Assembly (NCBI GenBank): GCA_039105265.1
Contig: JAPFFF010000518.1
Location: 1 to 20,851, forward strand
Origin: Tritrichomonas musculus
Taxonomy: Eukaryota > Parabasalia > Tritrichomonadida > Tritrichomonadidae
DNA length: 20,851 nt
Direction of reading: 5' to 3'
Each line of letters begins with the position of its first letter. The stretch's first letter is position 1. The notes below the pieces were generated by a model. That model did no database searches and was not told the DNA's origin. It saw only the letters and a list, made by a program, of their open reading frames with translations. Below are positions 8,485 to 16,488 of the stretch, one piece after another. Position numbers and translations under genes: made by a program.

Positions 8485-9385
8485 TTTTGATTTGAACGAA
8501 AATATTTCAATGAAAATGTATAACTATTGAATACATGAAATAAAATAAATATAGTATGAATTTATCTTAATATTCTATAAAAAATTAAATTATTTAAATT
8601 TTATAATAATCCTTTGAAATACAATATTTATTTCATTTTTTTGAATACATGATTAGTTTATATATTGAATGAAATAAAATAAATATTGAATTAATAAATA
8701 TTAAATTAATCAATTCAAAAATCTTGATTAATCATTCTATTTTTACAATAAAAAATAAAAAACAATAATATTTAAAATTCATTAAATATGTTTAGTGATA
8801 TATATACTTGAATACTTTCTTATTTCTTTCAATATATATTTTTAAAGTCTTTTTAAGACATTTTACACCATTAAAATAAGCCATTAAAATCAAAATCATT
8901 ATTTCTCAAAATTAAGCGTATGAATATCTTAAGCACCAACATACACATTAACACAGATAATAAAAATTCATATGGAAAAGTATTATATAAAATTCTAGGT
9001 TGAGAAAAAAGATATGATAAGTTTATATATTATAAAAATTGTAATTTCTTTTTATTTCTGTTTATAAATCTAATTAAATTTGAAAAATCTAATAAATTAA
9101 TTAATCTTATGTGTATTAATATGAATATATTTGGAATTTTCAAAAATCATAAAGATTGAATGAAATATTAAAGATATATCAGATTATAATTTTTATAAAA
9201 TTAACAGTGTTGGACGTTCTTAAAATGATTATATCAAGCAACTAATTAACAATTATTGATTTGAATGCATATAACTTAATATTGATGGAAATAATGAGAT
9301 TAGAAAAATCCAAAAAGACGTTAAATCACTTAACATGAATACCTTAATTGACATTAAAAAATAAAATTATTAATGTTTTATTAAT

Positions 9386-10633
9386 TTAATTATAATTAAA
9401 TGATGAAACTGCTTTAACAGCTTCCTCAATTGAAGTTTCTATTGGAATTTTCGTAAGAACGTATTCAATATTTTTCATCATTTGATCAACTTCGTCTTTG
9501 TATAATGTAGTTGGCGAATATCTGAGACGCAAAAACACATCATTCTTCTCTTCTTCATTTGGCAAAGACGGCTTCATTATGGAAGAGAATCCCATCAATA
9601 ATAGCATTGATTCAGCTTGAACAGCATCCATGCTCAAACCTACAAAAACATCAGTAATTGGACGTTCTATATGTATAGAGCCCATATAAGATAATTGAAG
9701 GAAAACTTTTTTCTTTAGATTTTCAATGCTTCCACTTGATTTCAAAATTCCAAAATCTTCACCTTTTTCCATTCGCTTTTTGAGGTCGATTTTCATTGCC
9801 TTTCCTATTTCTTGTAATGACATTTTAGGTGATATTGGAGCTTCGGGGAAAACAGCGGAAAACATAGAGCATGTTGAATAATTTTGATTTGGTAAATATC
9901 GCCTAAAATCTACACAGGTTGGAATACTAAAGCATTTTGGAATTTCAAGCGAATTTCTATTTTTATTATGAGCAATAGAGGAAATCAAATATGATGTCCA
10001 TAATGAATCTGTAAATGAATGAAGTTTTTTGGTTTTTGAATCATAGCATTGCAAATTTTTTGATGGAATTTTAACTGTTGAATAGCAAACATCAGTTGCC
10101 GGATGTAATTTTGATTGATCATTAGTTTCTATTCGGATCACTTTATCATTATTTGCCCAAAATGGGATATTATTCGGAGCTTTTTCAAATCTTTCTTTAA
10201 AAATATCTTGCATTTCGTATGGAAAATGGCTTGGAATGTAGATATTGCTATCATCAAGGATATTATCTGCAATATATTTCAAATATCCTCCATCCCCAAA
10301 ACTATGTGAAACACTTAAAAGAACCATATTATCATTATATCCAATTGAGCCAAAACGCGTGTACGGATCATTTTTATGCTTTTTTGAATAGAAAATGGAA
10401 GCTTTTTCAAGATCTTTAAAATTTTGCATTTTATAAATTGGTGGATTTTCGTTTATATAATGAAGCGTGCTACTATCATGACTTAACTTCAAGTGAAGGC
10501 CAAGAACTTTTTTTGTCAAACTCGATATTATTTGTTGAACGCATTTTTTCTCGTCAACTTTGAATACAAGATGAATATCGCATTTTAATGGCGCTTCAAG
10601 CTTAATTCTGTTATTACATGGGATTGATATCAT
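9386..10633 (-). CDS. HxxxDG acyltransferase (CAT/BAHD/condensation superfamily)
   Basis: 415 residues, a normal length for two-domain CoA-dependent acyltransferases. HSFGDG (residues 110-115: His110, Asp114, Gly115) is the catalytic HxxxDG motif; it follows a hydrophobic strand (VLLSV) and precedes GYLKYIADNI, as in this fold. TCVDFRRYLP (239-248, Asp242) matches the second conserved structural region where BAHD, PapA and alcohol-acetyltransferase-like proteins carry DFR/DxR. There is no signal peptide, membrane segment, carrier protein or adenylation domain, so it is a free-standing enzyme. By family knowledge it would move an acyl group from CoA or a carrier to an alcohol or amine; donor and acceptor cannot be read from sequence. 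The ATG at 10631-10633 follows AACAATAAAAA. The stop TAA overlaps TAAA, followed by AATAAAA. Such genes are patchy in protists, so transfer is possible but unproven. Confidence 0.8.
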   Translation of the reverse strand: MISIPCNNRIKLEAPLKCDIHLVFKVDEKKCVQQIISSLTKKVLGLHLKLSHDSSTLHYINENPPIYKMQNFKDLEKASIFYSKKHKNDPYTRFGSIGYNDNMVLLSVSHSFGDGGYLKYIADNILDDSNIYIPSHFPYEMQDIFKERFEKAPNNIPFWANNDKVIRIETNDQSKLHPATDVCYSTVKIPSKNLQCYDSKTKKLHSFTDSLWTSYLISSIAHNKNRNSLEIPKCFSIPTCVDFRRYLPNQNYSTCSMFSAVFPEAPISPKMSLQEIGKAMKIDLKKRMEKGEDFGILKSSGSIENLKKKVFLQLSYMGSIHIERPITDVFVGLSMDAVQAESMLLLMGFSSIMKPSLPNEEEKNDVFLRLRYSPTTLYKDEVDQMMKNIEYVLTKIPIETSIEEAVKAVSSFNYN

Positions 10634-11589
10634 TTTTTATTGTTTGAAGCCAAAATTTTGGGTTTATTTGACCTTGAAGGCCAAAATCATTTGAATATTT
10701 TTTTTATAATCTCATCGCCAACGATTTAGGATGTTCCAAAAATACCGAATATTGTTAAATTAATCTGTTTTAAACACGCAAATCATAAAATTAATTGTTT
10801 TAATTGTCTTTTATTTTTGATCATCCAATCTGATATCTTTTTGTATGAATTTAGAAACGTTCAATTCATCAGTTATTTTAATTCATGTGAGTTAGTTGAT
10901 AATTTACTTTTACTTAAAAAATCAATTAATCTATTTTGTAAATATTATTTAGAAAATTAATTTTAATATTTAATATATTGAAAACCAAAAAACAATCACA
11001 ATACAAACCAACTAATATTTTTAGAAATTCAATTTAAAATCATCGTTTAATTGAATTTTTCATTTTTTTTTTTTTTTTTTTGTTAATTTATCTATTTAAT
11101 ATATTATATAAAACTTAAATATAAAATACTTATTGTATATTAATAGTATTATTTATCATATATATAAATTAAAATAATGTTTTAATAAAATTATTACTAG
11201 GATATAAAGAGTTTATTATTTCAATAAAAAAATATAATAACTGAAAAAGTTATAAATTTATTTAAAATAAAATGAAATATAAACAAGTATATCTCTAGAA
11301 AATAAATGTTTTTTAAACATATAAGTATTAATATATTATTTAAATATACAATAATAATTAATAAAACAAAATTAAATATATATCTATATTACATCAATTT
11401 TTATATAAAAAAAAAAAAATATATTGCTTCTCAATTATAAAACCATTTTTATTCAGAAAAATAAAAATAGATATATCTCAAAAATAGGAGTATAAAATTC
11501 TTATTCATAAAAGTACAATCTTAGTTTCAAAATAAAGAAATAATGATACATGAATACCTCTAAAAAAAAAAAAAAAAAATAAACTCCGT
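10634..11589. other. AT-rich intergenic region, no gene seen
   Basis: No convincing frame on either strand. The part next to the acyltransferase start holds a perfect 12-bp palindrome CCAAAATTTTGG (10650-10661) and a repeated GAAG(G)CCAAAAT word (10646 and 10677 region), which are possible promoter elements. The remainder is low-complexity A/T with a T19 run (11063-11081) and an A18 run (11562-11579). Confidence 0.5.
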
Positions 11590-11591
11590 TA

Positions 11592-11674
11592 AATAAAGTT
11601 CGCATATAAAAAATAAACTTAATAAAAATTCAATTAATTTCAAAGAAACCGAAATTTTATATGCGAACTTTATT
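11592..11674. repeat. Extra inverted copy of transposon A terminal repeat
   Basis: TTTTATATGCGAACTTTATT at 11655-11674 is an exact inverted copy of the left TIR at 11592-11611, 43 bp away. The 83-bp unit on its own looks like a miniature element with both ends, sitting at the left end of element A. Either the left end was duplicated in inverted orientation or a tiny deletion derivative lies there. Confidence 0.85.
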
Positions 11675-11723
11675 TTTTAAAAAGTTACTATATCTCTCAA
11701 AAAGTTTAAAAAAAAAAATTTAT

Positions 11724-12763
11724 TTATAATAATCGATAAGAATCATGAATTTTTTTAACTTCTTTCCACAAGCCGTTTAAACATTCTCCATTGTGGTTCA
11801 TGCATACAATGCATCTGGCTTGAAATGAAGAATAAATATTATTTATTACTGAAGTTGGAATATCATTCCATTCTTTAACTAATCTATCAAAAAGTTCATC
11901 TTGATCTTTGAATTTAACACAGGCCAATTTTCCCTTCAAAAAGTGCCAAAGTTGTTCTATTGGACTTAAGTCCGGCGATTTTGCTGGCCAATCAAGAACT
12001 TCAGGAACTATATCAGAGAGGACGCCTCCATTGCATATCTTGATTTATGCGGGGGCGCATTATCCTGTTGGAAGATGTAATTTTTTCCAAAATTTTTTTC
12101 TATATCTATAAAAACATCATTTGATAAAAAGAGGTCTACATACTTTATTGAATTCATCTTCCCATGAACTCGTAACAATTTTGTACGATAGCCGCCGGGG
12201 CCTATCCCTCCCCACACCATCACAGATATAGGGTGACCTTCTTTGGTGTAGAACGTTCCAGGAGGGAAGTGACCTCGTCGGCGCCATATTCCACCTTTTT
12301 CTAGATTTTCTTCGACAGTTGACTCATCTGTTATTATAAAGTTTGGAATATTTTCTTGAGAATAATTGGAAATTTTGGTTGAAAAGTCCATTCGTTTGAT
12401 TTTATGATAGTTTGTTAAATTAGGTATCGGGACCTTTTTGAAGTATTTAATTCCATCAGAATTGAGAATTGTTTTGATGGAAGGATTTGAAAGTCCAAAA
12501 TTATTTGCTGCGACGGCTAAACTTGTTTCAGGCAAGTTCTCAAAATAGTCAATGACATTATTTTCAATTTCTTCTGTTATTTTTTTTGGAGCACCTCGTT
12601 TAGGACTTAAAGTTCCATCTGTGTTATATCTTAAAATAAAGCTTCGGATCGTTGATATTTTAATACCTGTTATACGAGATAAACACGTCCATTTTGGTCC
12701 ATAATCATCGTAAAGTCTAATCAAATGGGCCTTTTGGTCATTTGTTAAGCATTCGTAAATCAT
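11724..12763 (-). pseudogene. DD34E (Tc1-type) transposase of element A, frameshifted
   Basis: The ATG at 12761-12763 (MIYECLTNDQ) is the likely start; the frame extends slightly further only through a TTG. The N-terminal paired-like helix-turn-helix covers the first ~60 residues (LTNDQKAHLIRLYDDYGPKW, then ITGIKISTIRSFI), followed by the basic GAPKKIT spacer. The catalytic core shows IITDEST (first Asp), then GGIWRRRG and VMVWGGIG, then FQQDNAPPH (second Asp). The reading then goes out of frame near 12010-12030 and resumes in another frame as EVLDWPAKSPDLSPIEQLWH with the third acidic residue (Glu in PIE). Taking out two extra bases near GCAATGGAGG would place that Glu 34 residues after the second Asp, which fits DD34E. 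The C-terminal part ends at 11724. One lesion is evident and the motifs are otherwise well kept. Confidence 0.88.
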
Positions 12764-13108
12764 TTTAAAATTGAATACTTTGGTCTTTTTTTTTATCGTC
12801 AAATTTTAAAAGAAATTGATGAGATTATTATATAAATAAATTTATACATTGAATTTTTAAATGCAATATTCAATTTTGAATTATTTTATATGCGAACTTT
12901 ATTTAATTAAGTTTAAAATAAAGTGGATACATAAACGATACGTCACTTTGATTGGCCTTATTGGTCGAAATTTTGATATCAAATTTTTTCTCAGAAATTA
13001 TAAACTATCGTTAACTTTTTGAATTGTTTGAAAAATTTTTTTTTCAGAATTTTTTTGAAAAATTTACATTCAAATTTTTGAGTTTTTAAATTCAAATCAC
13101 AGTCATAA

Positions 13109-13353
13109 ATGTTTGGACAAATGCCATTGTCGATGATAAATTCTCGAGTCGAAATAATCAAATGGTTACAAAAAACAAATAATATTAGTGCAATTTCTCG
13201 GGAAACCGGATTCAGTCGTGGTTTAATACGTTCAGTTAGAAATTCACTTCAATTAGATGAGAATATTTTCGAATTAAAACACAAAATAGGCGCACCAATC
13301 AAAGCAACTGATGATGTTCAAAACGAGATTATCAATTTAATAATGAAAAAATA
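13109..13353 (+). pseudogene. Transposase of element B, N-terminal part
   Basis: From the ATG at 13109: SRVEIIKWLQKTNNISAISR followed by ETGFSRGLIRSVRN is the paired-like DNA-binding helix-turn-helix, and KIGAPIKATDDVQNEIINLI is the usual GxP-type linker to the catalytic part. The native sequence stops at the TA target at 13352-13353, where the inserted element begins. The few codons beyond (to 13381, VWVLDSVP) belong to the insert and are not transposase. The rest of the protein resumes in the same frame at 15068. Confidence 0.85.
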
Positions 13354-13480
13354 TGTGTGGGTACTAGATTCTGTTCCATAAAAATCTAAAATATTATGAT
13401 ATATTTTTTATTACTATATGCTAAGAAATAAATATAAATATTATGAGGAAATAATGAACATTAGGTTAGATAATATCATT

Positions 13481-13804
13481 TTATGTTTTTGAATTTAAAA
13501 TAATCGTTAAATATTTTAATTGTAAAGTCTTATAGAAATAATTGTGGGGTTTGAAAGAAGTTAGCTTTACTGAAAATATAAGCAAATATCTATGTAAATA
13601 ATGTAATTTTAAAATAAACTCATCAAATAAGTCTACTTGAATGATTTTACAGGCTAAAGGATCATTTTCTCCATTTTTACTTTTTTCCAAAAAAATATCT
13701 TTTTCATGATAAATAGCATCTTCAATATCTATTTTATTTTTTAACATTGCGTTTATTTCAGGATAAAAATAAAGAATATTATTATTATTCATAAACTTAG
13801 GATC
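13481..13804 (-). pseudogene. DUF3447/ankyrin-type protein fragment
   Basis: The reading DPKFMNNNNILYFYPEINAM, then LKNKIDIEDAIYHEKDIFLE and KSKNGENDPLACKIIQVDLF with DEFI, matches in my recollection the N-terminal region of the large trichomonad DUF3447/ankyrin-repeat family, just before its ankyrin units. After DEFI the frame departs (LKLHYLHRYLLIF...), and no ankyrin repeat follows before the stop at 13481. It is a captured or stranded gene piece inside the 1712-bp element, with no obvious promoter. Family assignment is from memory of the motif. Confidence 0.5.
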
Positions 13805-14259
13805 AAAGAAAATTTATATAATTTGAAGATCAAGAATCACAATTTTATTCATTGAATAAAAATAAATGGCTTATTCTTCTTAAATATGTGAAATTTTTAG
13901 ATATTTGACCAAAATTTTATAATTTGATCTCAAAAGAATTTTATTATTTTTCCCAAAAATCATGATTTCGATGGAAATGCTTTGAATTTGAAATAATAAT
14001 GCATTATTATTTAAATCATCTGAAATTCTCTTTTAAATCATCTGTTTTTTCTGATTTTTTATAATCGTCGAAAAATTGAATCAAATTTTGATAGCTTTCT
14101 TCCATATCATTCTGATATTCAATGTAACATATAAGAGAAGGTTCAATTAGTTGGTGACATTATATATATTATAAGTCTGTAAGATTTGTCTCCATTTATT
14201 TTTTTTTTTTATAGTTTGGCAAATAGATTGGAAAACAATGACAAACTTTAATGATCTTT

Positions 14260-14880
14260 ATTCCAACATTAAATAAATATTTAAGGGACCACTATCATAT
14301 TTTTTTGTAAACATTTCAATATTGAGAAAACTCATAGAAAAGAAAATTCAATAGTTGTTATCTCGGAAAAAGTTTAAAACTTTAAAATTTCACCATTCCG
14401 ATCATTTTTGTAAAATTTTTACTCCTTTCAACTTTTAAATTTTTATTGAAAAAAGGGAATAGGCTTAAAAGAAGAATAGAAATAAATGATATGTAATTTA
14501 TATAATTTATATATACCAAAATATAGCAAAAATACTCAAGAAATAATTTTTTTTAAGTCAATTAATTTTGTGATAACTCATAGAATTTTTAACATAGAAT
14601 TTGATAGTGGTCCCTTAAATTATTTTTAAAATATTTAATATTTATTTGTTTACTATAAAAAAGGGGAAAAATAATAAGATATAATCGATTATATCACTAT
14701 CGTTTTTTCCATCTTCTCAAGAAATATTGAATTATTAAAAAACAAAATACTTAAATGATCTTTAATATAAAAATGACTGGATAAAAAGACATTCCAACAT
14801 TAAATAAATATTTATGCTATTTTTAAAATATTTAATATTTATTTGTTTACTATAAAAAATGTGAAAAATAAAAAGATAAG
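14260..14880. repeat. Partial tandem duplication flanking the MITE
   Basis: ATTCCAACATTAAATAAAT (from 14260) plus the sequence after the MITE (ATTTTTAAAATATTTAATA, then TTTATTTGTTTACTATAAAA, ~14621-14670) recurs as one continuous block at 14791-14880, with TGCT in place of the MITE junction. AATGATCTTTA precedes both copies (14250 and 14754). In the second copy, 27 extra bases lie between this word and the shared block. Confidence 0.8.
14284..14615. mobile_element. 332-bp MITE with GGGACCACTATCA ends
   Basis: AGGGACCACTATCA at the left end and TGATAGTGGTCCCT at the right are perfect inverted repeats, extending to 19 bp (14279-14297 and 14602-14620) when the target-derived ATTTA/TAAAT is included. 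Each end abuts TTAA, so the target duplication is TA or TTAA and cannot be settled from this copy alone. The interior is AT-rich and non-coding. ACTCATAGAA occurs as a direct repeat near both ends. The flanks reappear joined together at 14791-14880 without the element, which confirms the boundaries. Confidence 0.85.
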
Positions 14881-15067
14881 TAAATAGTATTACCTTTTCT
14901 CAATTTTTTCAAATTCAATGAAAATAATTAAAAAGAGAAATAGACTCTAATTTTAATTACTTATCATTTCATATTGTATTATATAACCATTTAAATGGAA
15001 AATAACTAATCTTCAAAAAAAATTTTATTTCCAAAAATAACGTGTTTTGATCGTCTACCCACACATA

Positions 15068-15857
15068 TATGCAAAACAGAAGAATGTCGGGCCAAACAAT
15101 AGCATCAATTGTATCTCAAAATTTCAATACATCTATTTCACCATCATTAGTTTATACAGTGAAACACAAACATCTTTTTCATTGTCTTCCTCCAATTTAT
15201 ACTTTCGCTGTCACTGACAATCAAAGGCAAAATCGAATATCATTTTGCGAGTATCACCTTCAGCAACAAAACGATTGGGACAGCGTACTTTTTACTGACG
15301 AATGCTCATTTGAATTAAGTCCCTCGCATAGATGGATTTGGAGGCGCAAAGGAGAAGTTACTCCAGATATTTTCAGAGCTACAAACAAATACCCAAAGAA
15401 GGTGATGGTGTTCGGCGGGATCTCAAAGAATTATACAACACCGCTAATTGCAATCAAAGGATCAATTGATTCAGAAATCTATATAGATGAATGCATCGAT
15501 GGATCAGGCTTAATAGTTGGGATGAATGAAACTTATGGACAATTCAATTGGACATAGATGCAAGATGGCCCAACTCCTCATACATCACAATTGACCATGG
15601 ATTATCTAACTGATTATTGTAATGTACTACAGAATTGGCCAAGCAATTCACCTGATTTAAATCCCATAGAAAAACTATGGAGTATCCTCAAGAGCCGTGT
15701 TGATGAAATAAATCCACAAAGCGAAGATGACTTGATCAATACAATATTCGATACATGGGAAAATGTAGAAATCACATTAATTCATAATTTAATTAATTCA
15801 ATGACATTAAGAATGCAACAAGTTATCCAAAACAATGGCTATCCTACAAAATACTAA
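15068..15857 (+). pseudogene. Transposase of element B, catalytic DD34E part
   Basis: It begins in frame with the 13109 piece when the insert and one TA are discounted (KKY / MQNRRMSGQTIASIV). Catalytic residues: LFTDECSFE (first Asp), MQDGPTPHTS (second Asp), and SPDLNPIEKLW (Glu of PIE), exactly 34 residues after the second Asp, so the triad is DD34E. WIWRRKGE and VMVFGGI between them match the family. One in-frame TAG at 15555-15557 (NWT stop MQDG), where a Trp codon would fit, splits the catalytic core. Apart from this and the insertion the frame is clean up to TAA at 15855-15857, overlapping TAAATAAA. Confidence 0.88.
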
Positions 15858-16381
15858 ATAAAAATCATTTTTAAATTAATGATTTTATTTTTATTCGTTT
15901 TTTAAAAAAGATTCGTCATTTTGTTCCACTTTTTGAGAGAAATTCAATTAAAATACGTTGAAAAGTGAAGTATCTATTTTGCTACCACTTTATATTTTGT
16001 TTTTGAACAAAACGTTTACCAAAATACTTAAATAATTACGGACAATACCACTTATTTGGAAAGAATGGGATATTTAGAAATAATGAGAGGTGGGGGAGCC
16101 AAAAATAACGTATTTTTTATTTAAAAAAAATTCAGTGAATCGTATTTTTCTACGCCTCTTTTTGAAAACTTTTAAACTTTTTGAATATTTTTTTTAATTC
16201 AATTTTTACTAAATAATGCAATATTATATAGTTCAAATAGCTTCCCGATTCATCCAGCAATTCAAAGAACCAGATTCGGCTTCGTGCAGCACCGTGGTGA
16301 TCACTGGTGCGTATATCCCCGGGAAATTATGTAAAAATATACAAATTTATATCAAAAAAAGTAAATAGTTATAATTTTAAG

Positions 16382-16399
16382 GTAAAATTTAAATTTTAC
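16382..16399. repeat. Perfect 18-bp palindrome
   Basis: GTAAAATTTAAATTTTAC is fully self-complementary. It lies in the nested element and belongs to a larger imperfect inverted repeat: TTAAGGTAAAATTT near 16377 and AAATTTCACCTTAA near 16435. Confidence 0.85.
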
Positions 16400-16466
16400 G
16401 ATTTTTTTGGTTAAATTTCTTAACATAGCAACTCAAATTTCACCTTAAGATGGCGGTTTTTTACTT

Positions 16467-16488
16467 TCCATGAGTATCTACTCATGGA
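16467..16488. repeat. Perfect 10-bp-arm hairpin
   Basis: TCCATGAGTA (16467-16476) and TACTCATGGA (16479-16488) are exact inverted repeats with a 2-nt centre, ~12 bp from the inner edge of the right repeat of the nested element. No gene ends here, so a terminator role is unlikely; subterminal transposon structure is more plausible. Confidence 0.8.

Larger units (their letters stand above)
7716..9385. other. Long AT-rich intergenic region with inverted repeats
   Basis: No coding frame of note on either strand. It contains homopolymer runs (A16 at 7728-7743, A27 at 7971-7997), TATATA runs, and the inverted-repeat structures listed separately at 8112-8205 and 8432-8484. A short motif, TGAAATAAAATAAATAT, recurs near 8535 and 8670. 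The region includes the promoter side of the kinase and the 3' flank of the acyltransferase. I see no RNA gene. Confidence 0.6.
11592..12903 (-). mobile_element. Tc1/mariner-like DNA transposon A, full length, inactive
   Basis: Perfect 20-bp terminal inverted repeats, AATAAAGTTCGCATATAAAA at 11592-11611 and its reverse complement at 12884-12903, are each flanked by TA (11590-11591 and 12904-12905), the Tc1/mariner target duplication. The length of 1312 bp and a single transposase frame on the minus strand fit the superfamily. A third copy of the end sequence lies inside at 11655-11674. The identical ends suggest a fairly recent insertion, but the transposase is frameshifted, so the copy cannot move itself. 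Confidence 0.9.
13354..15065. mobile_element. 1712-bp non-autonomous DNA element inserted in transposon B
   Basis: It begins TGTGTGGGTAC and ends GTCTACCCACACA: a perfect 10-bp terminal inverted repeat (TGTGTGGGTA) flanked by TA on both sides (13352-13353 and 15066-15067). Leaving out the element and one TA restores the transposase frame of element B exactly, which fixes its boundaries. It codes for no transposase. Its cargo is a DUF3447/ankyrin-type gene fragment (13481-13804), a partial tandem duplication (14260-14880) and an inserted MITE (14284-14615). The TA duplication points to a Tc1/mariner-type source for the transposase, but the TIR resembles neither neighbour. Confidence 0.8.
12921..15990 (+). 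mobile_element. Tc1/mariner-like DNA transposon B, split by an insertion
   Basis: Left end AAGTGGATACATAAACGATA at 12921 and right end ...GCTACCACTT at 15990 form ~30-bp imperfect inverted repeats: AAGTGG is followed by spaced matches, including GATAC and TCACTTT. Both ends are flanked by TA (12919-12920 and 15991-15992). After subtracting the 1712-bp insert plus its TA, the native element is 1356 bp, normal for the superfamily. It lies downstream of element A with only 17 bp, including the two TA duplications, between their ends. The ends of B are more diverged from each other than those of A, so B is probably older or belongs to a family with looser TIRs. The transposase is broken. Confidence 0.85.

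Noticed and set aside
13354-13381. Tail VWVLDSVP as the natural end of the transposase
   Set aside because: These codons are translated from the terminal repeat of the inserted element; the native frame resumes at 15068.
14284-14615. piggyBac-type MITE because of TTAA flanks
   Set aside because: piggyBac ends begin CCY next to TTAA, whereas these begin GGG; TA duplication within TTAA is equally compatible, so no family was assigned.
16243-16322. tRNA or other known structured RNA gene
   Set aside because: No cloverleaf, no T-arm GGTTCGANTCC and no polymerase III box A/B pair can be laid out.
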